Below, in pieces: positions 1-7,308 of a DNA stretch of 15,963 nt. Position numbers and translations under genes: made by a program. Position 1 is the first letter of the stretch; every line of letters starts with the position of its first letter. Source of the stretch: DATJBC01 sp035515515 (lineage in GTDB: Bacteria; Actinomycetota; Acidimicrobiia; Acidimicrobiales; UBA8190); the NCBI GenBank assembly GCA_035515515.1, contig DATJBC010000241.1, forward strand, positions 1-15,963, in the 5' to 3' direction. The notes under the pieces are model-generated. The model saw only the letters and a list, made by a program, of their open reading frames with translations. It was not told the origin of the DNA and made no database searches.

Positions 1-40
1 TGAGCGGCGAGCCGCGCCATCCACTGAGCGGCGAGCCGCG
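1..40. repeat. Two direct copies of a 16-bp GC-rich unit, 24 bp apart
   Basis: The 16-mer TGAGCGGCGAGCCGCG is found at 1-16 and again, identical, at 25-40. The first eight bases recur in inverted orientation at 68-75 (GCCGCTCA). Each unit carries a small self-complementary core, GCGG-CGAG-CCGC. The repeat lies just downstream of the LCP gene stop on the minus strand and may continue past the window edge. It could be a truncated short-repeat array or transcription-termination structure; its function is unknown. Confidence 0.7.
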
Positions 41-82
41 TCCCGTACCCGGGCGTCGCCGGGGTCGGCCGCTCAGGCCGTG

Positions 83-96
83 GGGGTCAGGACCCC
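83..96 (-). terminator. Short hairpin overlapping the LCP stop codon
   Basis: GGGGTC at 83-88 and GACCCC at 91-96 are perfect inverted arms. As minus-strand RNA they can form a 5-bp GC stem with a four-base loop that includes the stop codon (87-89). There is no U tract, so intrinsic termination is only suggested. The direct repeats at 1-40 lie just downstream in the transcript. Confidence 0.35.
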
Positions 97-1646
97 TCGC
101 CGCCCGAGGCCGTGCACGAGCGGGGGTCGAAGGGGGCGAGCGGCTGGGTCGGGGGGGTGGGCGCCGCCAGCGACGCCGCCGCCGACGAGTGGGCCGCGCT
201 GGTGGGCGGCGAGCTCGTGCCGCTCGCGGGGGAGGCCTGCGTGTTCACCGAGAAGTTGGTGCCCGTGACCACGGTGACCTGGGCGCCGTCGGCGGTGGGG
301 CCCTTGCCCAGGACGGCCGGCCCCGAGAGCGAGCGCAGCACCGCCTCGGCCGCGCCGAGGTACTTCGTCGAGGAGTAGTAGACGACGGTCTCCGCCAGGG
401 GGCCCGAGGCCCGGGTGTCGCCCGAGCCGGCGACGTGGAAGCCGAGCGAGCCCAGCGCCGAGGCGGTCTGCCCGGCCTGGTCGGTGATGCCCGTGCCGTT
501 CAGGACCGACACCGTCACCGACGAGGGGGACGGGAGGTTCTGGCCCGTCATGGTGTTCTTGGAGGTGGGCAGCCCGAGGAACCTCGACACGGCGGCGAGG
601 TCGTTGGGCTGGCTGGTGAGCTCGACGCTGCCGTAGTCGGCCCCCTGGTAGAGGTAGTTGAGGCTGGAGAGGACCACCACCGGCAGGGTGACCTGGGGTG
701 CGGCGTTGGGGTCGGTGCCGTGGAACGTGAGCACCAGCCCGAACATCGAGCCCAGTGAGAAGCCCGAGTCCACCTGGAGCTGGGGCGCCACCGCCCCGAG
801 CAGGGAGTTGTCGGTGACGGGGTTGCCCAGTCCGCGCTTGGAGACCGCCGTGGCCAGCACGCGCAGGAACTCGTGGTCGCGCCGGATCCGGCTCAGGTCG
901 CTCTGGGGGTCCTGTGGCCAGTTGGCGTGGTTGGAGCTGGTCACCCCGGGGCCCTTGTACTGCAGGTGGCGGGCGCGCACCACGGCCAGCGCCTGGAAAC
1001 CCGTCAGGTAGTGGCAGCCGGCCGTCTTGACGTTGAGCCCGGAGTAGGCGTCGTACACCGGCTCGGGGAAGTACATGCGGACGCCCCCCAGTGCGTTGAC
1101 CACCCCGGCGAAGCTGTCGAAGTTGAGCTCCACGAAATGGTGGACGGGGATGCCGAAGTCGTCCTCGATGGCGGTGACGAGCTGCTGGGGCCCCTCCACC
1201 AGCGCGGCGTCGATCTTGTTGGCACCGGTCTTGCGGGCGTTGGGGACGAACAGGTCGCGGGGGATCGACAGGATGGAGGCCTTCTTGGTGGCGGGGTCGA
1301 GGTGCAGGATCATCACGACGTCGCTGTTCACGCCGGTCACGCCCTCTGAGCACAGGCCGAACGCCTTGTTCTGCGTCTTCAGCGCGCAGCGCGACGTCGA
1401 CCCCACGAGCACGACGTTCTCGATGCCCGACGGGGGCTCGGCCTGGAGCCCGTTCACGGTCACCCGCGTGATCTGGTGGTTGCGGTACTCGACGTAGGCG
1501 ATCCCGCTGCCGACGAGCACCACCACCACGACCCCGATCACGATGCCCACTCGCAGGAGCCGTTGGGTGGTCCGGGTGCGGGCCCGCTTCCGAACGTCGG
1601 CGCGGTCGAGTACGGGGGGCGGAGCGGGGGTGGTGCTCTGGGGCAC
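87..1646 (-). CDS. LytR-CpsA-Psr (LCP) family protein with LytR_C domain
   Basis: LCP proteins are membrane-anchored phosphotransferases that attach undecaprenyl-linked glycopolymers to peptidoglycan on the outer face of the membrane. From the GTG at 1646 the product is 519 aa: a short basic cytoplasmic tail, one membrane segment (about residues 33-50), the LCP domain (about 106-265) and a LytR_C domain (about 376-463, starting near SVLNGTG), then a Ser/Ala/Pro-rich tail. LCP hallmarks are SDVVMILHLDP, the SIPRD motif (residues 127-131), NKIDAAL, ELNFDSFAGVVNALGGV and the late SDLSRIRRDHEF Arg cluster. The frame stays open upstream to 1898, but that stretch is low-quality Arg/Pro/Gly sequence. 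I prefer GTG 1646 because a TACACT box lies 8 nt upstream, suggesting a leaderless mRNA. It is divergent from the Ig-like protein gene. The family is certain; the exact polymer substrate is not. Confidence 0.9.
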   Translation of the reverse strand: MPQSTTPAPPPVLDRADVRKRARTRTTQRLLRVGIVIGVVVVVLVGSGIAYVEYRNHQITRVTVNGLQAEPPSGIENVVLVGSTSRCALKTQNKAFGLCSEGVTGVNSDVVMILHLDPATKKASILSIPRDLFVPNARKTGANKIDAALVEGPQQLVTAIEDDFGIPVHHFVELNFDSFAGVVNALGGVRMYFPEPVYDAYSGLNVKTAGCHYLTGFQALAVVRARHLQYKGPGVTSSNHANWPQDPQSDLSRIRRDHEFLRVLATAVSKRGLGNPVTDNSLLGAVAPQLQVDSGFSLGSMFGLVLTFHGTDPNAAPQVTLPVVVLSSLNYLYQGADYGSVELTSQPNDLAAVSRFLGLPTSKNTMTGQNLPSPSSVTVSVLNGTGITDQAGQTASALGSLGFHVAGSGDTRASGPLAETVVYYSSTKYLGAAEAVLRSLSGPAVLGKGPTADGAQVTVVTGTNFSVNTQASPASGTSSPPTSAAHSSAAASLAAPTPPTQPLAPFDPRSCTASGGEGS

Positions 1647-1654
1647 GACCGGCG

Positions 1655-1660
1655 AGTGTA
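1655..1660 (-). promoter_or_regulatory. -10-like TACACT for LCP gene, leaderless start
   Basis: On the minus strand TACACT is followed by 8 nt and then the GTG start at 1646, so transcription would begin at or next to the start codon. No Shine-Dalgarno sequence and no convincing -35 are visible. Confidence 0.5.
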
Positions 1661-1687
1661 GCGGCGGGGTGCCTGCGGTCGGCGTCA

Positions 1688-1730
1688 CCCCGTGCACGCG
1701 CGCCGGGCCCGCGCGCCTGCGTGCACGGGG
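1688..1730. repeat. Perfect 12-bp inverted repeat between divergent genes
   Basis: CCCCGTGCACGC (1688-1699) and GCGTGCACGGGG (1719-1730) are exact reverse complements separated by 19 bp, itself GC-rich and partly palindromic. Each arm contains the six-base palindrome GTGCAC. The element lies between the -10 boxes of two divergent genes, upstream of both expected -35 positions. It could be an operator shared by the pair or a cruciform-forming sequence. The repeat is directly visible; the regulatory role is inferred. Confidence 0.6.
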
Positions 1731-1765
1731 CGTGGCCGGGACGGCGTGGCCCGGCCCGTTGCCGA

Positions 1766-1771
1766 TATGGT
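1766..1771 (+). promoter_or_regulatory. -10-like TATGGT for the Ig-like protein gene
   Basis: TATGGT is followed by 6 nt and then ATG at 1778. No ribosome binding site precedes the ATG, so a leaderless transcript is likely. No clear -35 is seen. Confidence 0.5.
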
Positions 1772-1777
1772 CCCCGG

Positions 1778-3121
1778 ATGGTCGGGGACCGACGCCGACT
1801 CGGCCGGCGCCGGGGGCGCGCCCGGGTCGTGCTGCGCGTGGGCCTCCCCCTCGTGGTCGCCACGGTGGTCGTCGTCCTGGCCACGAGCGCGCTGTCACAG
1901 ATCGGCTCGCAGTCCGGCCCCTACCGCCTCTCCGTCGACCGGGGCTACGCCGCGCTGGCCACGCCGCTGGTCGACACCTCGAACGCCGGCGGCGCGTCGC
2001 TGCGCTCCTTCCTGCGCACGGCGCGCACCTTGGACCGCGTGACGTTCTTCTCCGAACTCGACACCCTGGCCGCCGACAGCCACGCGCTGCGCCGCCGCTT
2101 CGACGCCATCGCCCCGCCCGACCCCGCCACGTCGGCCGCCGCCGCCTGCCGCGCCGCGCTGGCGTCGCGGGCGAGGGCCGTCGACGCGCTGCGGGCTGCC
2201 TTCGAGGGCGTGGTGGGCGGCCGCCGCGGGCTGGACCCGGTGGGCGAGCCGGCCGCGCTGGCCGGGGCCGAGGGGGCGGTGGGGACCCTGCACGGCGCCG
2301 ACGGCTCGTGGGCGTCGTGCCGGCGCGGCCTGGCGCGGGCGCCGGGGGGCGCGTCGCTGCCGGCGTCGGTGTGGACCAGCCCCGCCAGCCTCTTCAGCGC
2401 CACGGCGCTCTCCCGTCTGGTGTCGGGCATCGCCGCGGCGCGCCCCCTCGTCCCCCTGCACCGGCTGGCCATCGTGGCCATCGTCACCGACCCGCCCGCC
2501 GTCCCCCAGGGCGCCACCCGCGTGGCGCCTCCCGTGACCGGGCTGGTGGCCCAGGTGGTGCTGACCAACCAGGGCAACGTGGACGAGGGCGGCGTCGAGG
2601 TGGGAGGCGTGGCCTTCGTCCAGGACCAGCCCGCCAGCCCCGTCCCCGTGCAGCACACCGTGGACCTCGCCGCGGGCGCCTCGGCCACCCTCAAGCTGCC
2701 CGCCTTCGCCGTGCGACCCGGCGACACCTACGTGGTGCAGGTCACGGCCGAGTCCCCCCGGGACAGCGGCGTGGCGCCCATCGCGTCGCGCACCACGGTG
2801 GTCGAGGTGCAGCCCGCCACCACCCTCACGGCGGTGACGGCGTCCCCCGCGACGGTGCCCGCCGGGGGGTCGGTGACCTTCACCGCCGAGGTGACGACGG
2901 GGCTCGCCGGGGTGGGCTCGCCCCCCGGGACGGTGGACTTCCAGGACGACGGCGCGACCATCTCGGGCTGCGGGGCCCGGCCGGTGCGCTCGGGCACCGC
3001 CACCTGCCAGACGACGCTCCCGGCGGGGACCAGCCACTCGGTGGCCGCCGTCTACTCCGGGAACGCGCACTTCGAGGGCTCGAGCGCCCCCGGCATCACC
3101 GTCAAGGTCCTGGGGCGCTAG
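1778..3121 (+). CDS. Membrane-anchored surface protein with CARDB-like and Ig-like domains
   Basis: No specific function is recognised. From ATG 1778 the product is 447 aa. It has an Arg-rich cytoplasmic start, one hydrophobic segment (about 19-40) that anchors it or acts as an uncleaved signal, an Ala-rich largely helical region (about 50-225), a CARDB-like beta domain (about 240-343; VLTNQGNVDEGG and a late VRPGDTYVVQV strand), and a C-terminal bacterial Ig-like domain (about 346-445). The latter has the SPATVPAGGSVTFTA, PPGTVDFQDDG and AVYSGNAHFEGSS pattern of the Big_3_5 type. Two Cys pairs (C124/C181 and C398/C410) could form disulfides outside the cell. An in-frame upstream ATG at 1721 exists but lies inside the inverted repeat and the promoter. 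Divergence from the LCP ligase suggests an envelope role; that is inference. Confidence 0.8.
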   Translation: MVGDRRRLGRRRGRARVVLRVGLPLVVATVVVVLATSALSQIGSQSGPYRLSVDRGYAALATPLVDTSNAGGASLRSFLRTARTLDRVTFFSELDTLAADSHALRRRFDAIAPPDPATSAAAACRAALASRARAVDALRAAFEGVVGGRRGLDPVGEPAALAGAEGAVGTLHGADGSWASCRRGLARAPGGASLPASVWTSPASLFSATALSRLVSGIAAARPLVPLHRLAIVAIVTDPPAVPQGATRVAPPVTGLVAQVVLTNQGNVDEGGVEVGGVAFVQDQPASPVPVQHTVDLAAGASATLKLPAFAVRPGDTYVVQVTAESPRDSGVAPIASRTTVVEVQPATTLTAVTASPATVPAGGSVTFTAEVTTGLAGVGSPPGTVDFQDDGATISGCGARPVRSGTATCQTTLPAGTSHSVAAVYSGNAHFEGSSAPGITVKVLGR

Positions 3122-3180
3122 GGACCGCTCGTCCCCCCGTGCACGAGCAGCGCCGTGGGGGTGCGGCGGCGTCCGGTGGA

Positions 3181-3210
3181 GTGCCCCTTCGGGCACGGGC
3201 GCCATAGGAT
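3181..3210 (+). promoter_or_regulatory. Hairpin and -10-like TAGGAT upstream of citrate synthase
   Basis: GTGCCC (3181-3186) and GGGCAC (3191-3196) form a perfect 6-bp stem with a CTTC loop. It may end transcription from the upstream gene or serve as an operator. A -10-like TAGGAT at 3205-3210 would place a start about 27 nt before the gltA GTG. The -35 is not recognisable. Confidence 0.4.
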
Positions 3211-3242
3211 CGGGGGGAGACGGCACGAAAGGACAGCGCATC

Positions 3243-4514
3243 GTGGCCGAGAGCATCACCATCATCGACAACCGCACGGGAAACCAGCTCGAGATCCCCA
3301 TCCACAACGGGGGTGTCGCCGCCGGGGAGTGGAGCAAGCTCCTCCCCGGCATCTGGTTCTACGACCCGGGCTTCGTGGCCACGGCGGCGTGCGAGAGCGC
3401 CGTGTCGTTCGTCGACGGGGACGCCGGCGTCCTGCGCTACCGCGGCTATCCCATCGAGGAGCTCGCCGAGCACTCCAACTACCTCGAGGTGGCCTTCCTG
3501 CTCCTGCACGGGGACCTGCCCACCGGCGCCGAGTTCGACGCCTGGCGGCACGAGATCACGTACCACACCTACATCCACGAGAACGTACGCAAGCGGTTCC
3601 TGGAGGGCTTCCACTACGACGCCCACCCCATGGGGATGCTCGTCTCCGCCGTGGCCGCGCTGTCCACCTTCTATCTCGACGCCAAGGACATCTTCGACCC
3701 CGAATCGCGCCGTCGACAGATCATCCGGCTCATCGCCAAGATGCCCACCCTGGCCGCCGCCGCCCACCGCTTTTCGGTGGGCATGCCCTTCGTCTATCCC
3801 GACAATTCCCTCGATTTCGCCGCCAACTTCCTCTCCATGATGTGGAAGGTGGCCGAGCCCCGCTTCGACGCCAACCCCACCCTGGCCCGGGCGCTCGACA
3901 TCCTGTTCATGCTTCACGCCGACCACGAGCAGAACTGCTCGACCACGGCCATGCGGGTCGTGGGCTCGTCGCACGCCGATCCCTACTCGTGCTGCGCGGC
4001 GGCCTGCGCCGCGCTGTACGGGCCCCGCCACGGCGGCGCCAACGAGATGGTGATCCGGATGCTCACCGACATCGGCTCGGTGGACAACGTGCCCGCCTTC
4101 ATCGAGTCGGTCAAGCAAGGCGAGGGCGGCCGGCTCCAGGGCTTCGGGCACCGCGTCTACAAGAACTACGACCCCCGGGCCAAGATCATCAAGCGCACGG
4201 CGGACGAGGTCTTCGCCATCACCGGCAAGAACCCGCTGCTGGACATCGCCTTGAAGCTCGAGGAGATCGCCCTGTCCGACGAGTACTTCACCTCGCGGCG
4301 GCTCTACCCCAACGTCGACTTCTACTCCGGCCTCATCTACCAGGCCATGGGCTTCCCGCTCGAGATGTTCCCCGTGCTCTTCGCCATCCCCCGCACCGCC
4401 GGCTGGCTGGCGCACTGGCAGGAGCTGCTCGACCAGGACTCCAAGATCGCCCGGCCCCGCCAGCTCTACGTCGGGGCCGAGCCCCGGCCCTACGTGCCGC
4501 TGGCCGAGCGCTGA
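3243..4514 (+). CDS. gltA: Citrate synthase
   Basis: Citrate synthase condenses oxaloacetate and acetyl-CoA to citrate, the entry step of the TCA cycle, in the cytoplasm. The 423-aa product is the length of type II bacterial enzymes and is collinear with them. Visible motifs are the N-terminal beta region with LRYRGYPIEEL, HADHEQNCSTT (225-235), GPRHGGANE with catalytic His263, GFGHRVYKNYDPRA with His303, and NVDFYSG with catalytic Asp359. These match the known His/His/Asp active-site triad, so the enzyme should be active. The start is GTG at 3243, supported by GAAAGGA at 3227-3233, 9 nt upstream. It stands alone, converging on tesB. It could in principle be a methylcitrate synthase, but the length and N-terminal domain favour GltA. 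Confidence 0.97.
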   Translation: MAESITIIDNRTGNQLEIPIHNGGVAAGEWSKLLPGIWFYDPGFVATAACESAVSFVDGDAGVLRYRGYPIEELAEHSNYLEVAFLLLHGDLPTGAEFDAWRHEITYHTYIHENVRKRFLEGFHYDAHPMGMLVSAVAALSTFYLDAKDIFDPESRRRQIIRLIAKMPTLAAAAHRFSVGMPFVYPDNSLDFAANFLSMMWKVAEPRFDANPTLARALDILFMLHADHEQNCSTTAMRVVGSSHADPYSCCAAACAALYGPRHGGANEMVIRMLTDIGSVDNVPAFIESVKQGEGGRLQGFGHRVYKNYDPRAKIIKRTADEVFAITGKNPLLDIALKLEEIALSDEYFTSRRLYPNVDFYSGLIYQAMGFPLEMFPVLFAIPRTAGWLAHWQELLDQDSKIARPRQLYVGAEPRPYVPLAER

Positions 4515-4520
4515 GGCGCC

Positions 4521-4543
4521 CGCCGGCGGCGGGCCCGCCGGCG
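4521..4543. terminator. Bidirectional GC hairpin between convergent gltA and tesB
   Basis: CGCCGGCGG (4521-4529) and CCGCCGGCG (4535-4543) form a perfect 9-bp stem with a 5-nt loop. It lies in the 51-bp gap between the convergent stops, where a terminator serving both genes is expected. No U tract follows on either strand. Confidence 0.6.
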
Positions 4544-4565
4544 TCGGGGGGGACGGGGCCGGTGC

Positions 4566-5426
4566 TCAGGCGGGGTGCTTGGGGACCAGCCGCATGAGCC
4601 CCTCCTGGACCATCGACACCACCAGGGTCCCGTCCCGGCTGAAGAGGAAGCCCCGGGCCAGGCCGCGCGCCCCGAAGGCGTTGGGGCTGTCCATGTCGTA
4701 GAGGAGCCAGTCGTCGGCCCGGAAGGGCCGGTGGAACCACATGCAGTGGTCCAGGCTCGCCCCCATGAACTCGGCGTCGTCCCAGCGGACGTCGTGGGGG
4801 GCGAGCATGGTGTCGAACAGCGACATGTCCGACGCGTAGGTGGCCACGCAGGCGTGGAGCAGCGGGTCGTCGGGCAGCGTGCCGTCGGCCCGGATCCACA
4901 GGCGCTGGATGGGGTCCCGGGCCTCGTGCTGCATCCAGGGCAGCTCGCCGATGTGGCGCTGGTCGATGGGATGCGGGCGCGCGAACCAGTCGGCGAGCTC
5001 GTCGCGCAGGGGCTCGAGCCGGTCGTGCAGGGTGGCCAGGGTCTCGGGCTCGGGCACCGCCGGCATGGGCACCTGGTGCACGAGCGCCCCCTCCTCGAGG
5101 GCGTGGAACGAGGCGGCCAGGTTGAAGATCGCCTGGCCGTGCTGGATGGCGACCACCCGCCGGGTGGTGAAGGACCGCCCGTCGCGGATGCGGTCCACCT
5201 CGTAGAGGATCGGGACGTTGGGGTCACCGGGACGCAGGAAGTAGGCGTGCAGGGAGTGGACGCGGCCGCGCTCGACGGTGCGCCCCGCCGCCATGAGGGC
5301 CTGGGCCGCCACCTGGCCGCCGAAGACGCGCTGGCGGCGCTCGTCGGGGCTCGAGCCGCGGAAGATATTGACCTCGATGGGCTCGATGTCGAGCAGCTTG
5401 ACCAGGAAGTCGAGGGCGTCGCTCAC
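4566..5426 (-). CDS. tesB: Acyl-CoA thioesterase II (TesB family)
   Basis: TesB hydrolyses medium- to long-chain acyl-CoA to free fatty acid and CoA with a double hot-dog fold. From GTG 5426 the product is 286 aa, the same length as E. coli TesB. Family signatures are VFGGQVAAQAL (34-44), HSLHAYFLRPGDP, the central ATYASDM, SLDHCMWFHRPF and the C-terminal VQEGLMR. The catalytic trio known in E. coli (Asp, Thr, Gln) maps to Asp200, Ser224 and Gln274, so the Thr is conservatively replaced by Ser. The frame extends 18 codons further upstream without family similarity. At the chosen GTG, a CAGGAT lies 6 nt upstream, a weak -10, and GGGGAG directly abuts the start, too close for a usual ribosome binding site. 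The gene is divergent from the GH1 gene. Confidence 0.93.
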   Translation of the reverse strand: MSDALDFLVKLLDIEPIEVNIFRGSSPDERRQRVFGGQVAAQALMAAGRTVERGRVHSLHAYFLRPGDPNVPILYEVDRIRDGRSFTTRRVVAIQHGQAIFNLAASFHALEEGALVHQVPMPAVPEPETLATLHDRLEPLRDELADWFARPHPIDQRHIGELPWMQHEARDPIQRLWIRADGTLPDDPLLHACVATYASDMSLFDTMLAPHDVRWDDAEFMGASLDHCMWFHRPFRADDWLLYDMDSPNAFGARGLARGFLFSRDGTLVVSMVQEGLMRLVPKHPA

Positions 5427-5452
5427 CTCCCCATCCTGGCAGGCCGGGCCGC

Positions 5453-5458
5453 TACGGT
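5453..5458 (+). promoter_or_regulatory. -10-like TACGGT for GH1 gene, leaderless start
   Basis: TACGGT is followed by 6 nt and the GTG at 5465. There is no ribosome binding site, and no clear -35. It lies within the 38-bp tesB/GH1 divergent gap. Confidence 0.5.
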
Positions 5459-5464
5459 GTCGCG

Positions 5465-6655
5465 GTGCCGGCCACCGCATTCCCGCCCGGCTTCGTGTGG
5501 GGGACCGCTACGGCCGCCCACCAGATCGAGGGCGGCAACGTCAACAACGACTGGTGGGACTTCGAGCACATGCCGGGCACGCTGTGCGTCGAGCCCAGCG
5601 GGGACGCCTGCGACTCCTGGCACCGCTGGATTGAGGACGTCGAGCTCGTCGCCCGCCTCGGCCTGGGCGCGTACCGGTTCTCGGTGGAGTGGAGCCGCAT
5701 CGAGCCCGACGAGGGCGAGTGGTCCCTGGCCACCCTCGACCACTACCGCCGGGTGTGCGCCCGGTGCCACGAGCTCGGCCTGACCCCGGTGGTGACCCTC
5801 AACCACTTCACCATCCCCCGCTGGCTGGCGGCCCGGGGCGGCTGGGAGCACGAGGCGGCCCCCGAGCGCTTCGCCCGCCTGTGCAGCCGCGTGGCGGAGC
5901 ACATGGGCGATCTCGTGGGCTGGGCGTGCACGCTGAACGAGCCCAACGTGGTGGCCACCATGGGGTACCTGCTCGGCGTCTTCCCTCCGGCGCTGCGCGA
6001 CGGCGGGCGCCGCCACGCCGTGAACGCCCAGCTGTGCCGGGCCCACCGCCTGGGGGTCGAGGCGCTGCGCGCCGGGCGGGGCGAGTTCCCGGTGGGGCTC
6101 ACGTTGTCGATGCACGACTACCAGCTCCATCCGGGCGGGGAGGAGCGCCTGGAGCGGATCCGGCGCCCCACCGAGGACGTCTTCCTCGAGGCCACCGGGG
6201 GCGACGACTTCGTGGGGGTGCAGTGCTACACCCGCATGCGCATCGGGCCCGGCGGCGTCATGGGCCCCGAGGAGGGCGTGCCCACCACCCAGATGGGGTA
6301 CGAGTTCTGGCCCGGCGCCCTCGAGGCGACCGTGCGCCGGGCCTGGGAGGTGACCGGGCACGTCCCGGTGCTCGTCACCGAGAACGGCATCGGCACCGCC
6401 GACGACACCCAGCGTGTCGCCTACGTGGCCCAGGCGCTGGCCGGGGTGCAGCGCTGCCTGGCCGACGGGATCGACGTGCGGGGCTACTTCTATTGGAGCC
6501 TGCTCGACAACTTCGAGTGGGTGCTCGGCTACGGCCCCCGCTTCGGGCTCACCGAGGTCGACCCGGTGACCTTCGAGCGCCGTCCCAAGCCCAGCGCGGC
6601 CTGGTTCGGGGACGTCGCCCGGGCCAACGCCCTCCCCGACCCGGTCCCCTCCTGA
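5465..6655 (+). CDS. Family 1 glycoside hydrolase (beta-glucosidase-like)
   Basis: GH1 enzymes are retaining beta-glycosidases that cleave terminal beta-linked sugars. The 396-aa product is a little shorter than the roughly 450 aa usual for the family. It opens with the N-terminal signature FVWGTATAAHQIEGG (Gln20 in the sugar-binding position). Further motifs are YRFSVEWSRIEP, NHFTIPRW, CTLNEPN with acid/base Glu159, LVTENGIG with nucleophile Glu306, and YFYWSLLDNFEW near the C-terminus with Glu351/Trp352, usual glycone-subsite residues. No signal peptide is seen, so it should be cytoplasmic. The middle region (about 210-285) is short, so some active-site loops are trimmed and specificity cannot be predicted. 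The GTG at 5465 is preferred because a TACGGT box lies 6 nt upstream. No sugar transporter or regulator is nearby. Confidence 0.93.
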   Translation: MPATAFPPGFVWGTATAAHQIEGGNVNNDWWDFEHMPGTLCVEPSGDACDSWHRWIEDVELVARLGLGAYRFSVEWSRIEPDEGEWSLATLDHYRRVCARCHELGLTPVVTLNHFTIPRWLAARGGWEHEAAPERFARLCSRVAEHMGDLVGWACTLNEPNVVATMGYLLGVFPPALRDGGRRHAVNAQLCRAHRLGVEALRAGRGEFPVGLTLSMHDYQLHPGGEERLERIRRPTEDVFLEATGGDDFVGVQCYTRMRIGPGGVMGPEEGVPTTQMGYEFWPGALEATVRRAWEVTGHVPVLVTENGIGTADDTQRVAYVAQALAGVQRCLADGIDVRGYFYWSLLDNFEWVLGYGPRFGLTEVDPVTFERRPKPSAAWFGDVARANALPDPVPS

Positions 6656-6686
6656 CCTGCGGTCCCGCGCGGCGGGGCGGGGCGCC

Positions 6687-6702
6687 TCGTCAGTCCTGAC
6701 GA
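6687..6702. promoter_or_regulatory. Short inverted repeat upstream of gtrA-like gene
   Basis: TCGTCAG (6687-6693) and CTGACGA (6696-6702) are perfect 7-bp arms with a 2-bp centre, about 40 bp before the -10 box of the next gene. It has the shape of a dimeric repressor or activator site. No regulator gene is adjacent, so the role is speculative. Confidence 0.35.
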
Positions 6703-6740
6703 ATTTCAGATCCTCCTGGTCGGAAGGGGTGCCGCCCGGC

Positions 6741-6746
6741 TAGATT
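6741..6746 (+). promoter_or_regulatory. -10-like TAGATT for GtrA-like gene
   Basis: TAGATT is followed by 7 nt and the ATG at 6754, again without a ribosome binding site, suggesting a leaderless mRNA. No good -35 is visible. Confidence 0.5.
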
Positions 6747-6753
6747 GGCGGGG

Positions 6754-7287
6754 ATGGCCGCCACCGTGATGCGCCTGTGGCGCCTCTACGACACCCCGTC
6801 CGGCAAGAAGATGTTCCGGTACGCGACGGTCTCGGTCATCTCGACCGTGGTGTCCTTCAGCATCCTGGGGCTCCTCTTCGGCGTCTTCCGCCTGTGGTCG
6901 GAGGTCCCCGACACGGTCATCGCCAACATGGTGGCCAGCGTCCCCGCCTACTACCTGAACCGGACCTGGTCGTGGGGCAAGACCGGCCGCTCGCACGTCT
7001 GGCGCGAGGTCCTCCCCTTCTGGACCATGTCCGTGGCCGGCATCACGCTGTCGATCCTCACGGCGTCCTACGCGCACCACCTGAGCAACACCGAGCACCT
7101 CCACCACTTCGGGCGGACGGTGCTGGTGGAGGGGGCCAACACCGGTGCCTTCGCCATCTTGTGGGTGCTCAAGTTCCTGCTCTTCAACCGGCTCTTCCAC
7201 GTGCCGACGGTGACCGAGCTCGAGGCCCAGGCCGAGGCGGAGCTGTTCATGCAGGAGGCCGTGGAGATCGAGGGCGCCGAGCCCTGA
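6754..7287 (+). CDS. GtrA-like polytopic membrane protein
   Basis: GtrA-like proteins are small four-helix membrane proteins linked to flipping or handling of polyprenyl-phosphate sugars for cell-surface glycosylation. The 177-aa product has hydrophobic segments at about 23-45, 54-68, 87-107 and 125-146. The family motif is AYYLNRTWSWGK (65-76), and an acidic C-terminal tail follows (about 153-177). The ORF can be opened 3 codons earlier at a TTG (6745), but that overlaps the TAGATT box, so ATG 6754 is better. It converges on yajQ with only 21 bp between stops. The MptB-type mannosyltransferase about 1 kb downstream also uses a polyprenyl-phosphate sugar, so a functional link is possible but unproven. 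Family assignment is firm; the substrate is unknown. Confidence 0.85.
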   Translation: MAATVMRLWRLYDTPSGKKMFRYATVSVISTVVSFSILGLLFGVFRLWSEVPDTVIANMVASVPAYYLNRTWSWGKTGRSHVWREVLPFWTMSVAGITLSILTASYAHHLSNTEHLHHFGRTVLVEGANTGAFAILWVLKFLLFNRLFHVPTVTELEAQAEAELFMQEAVEIEGAEP

Positions 7288-7308
7288 TCCCCGGGGTCCG
7301 TGCCGGGC

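Noticed and set aside
1..40. Direct repeats as a CRISPR array
   Set aside because: Units of 16 bp with an 8-bp spacer do not fit CRISPR repeat and spacer sizes, and no cas gene is present.
73..1884. Second 603-aa minus-strand ORF over the LCP gene
   Set aside because: It is a shifted-frame shadow, rich in Arg/Pro/Gly with no domain; the overlapping frame encodes clear LCP motifs.
1543..3207. 554-aa plus-strand ORF and the 485-aa minus-strand ORF over the Ig-like protein gene
   Set aside because: Both are low-complexity Arg/Gly/Pro or Gly/His/Val frames typical of GC-rich shadows; the 1778-3121 frame shows a membrane segment and recognisable beta domains.
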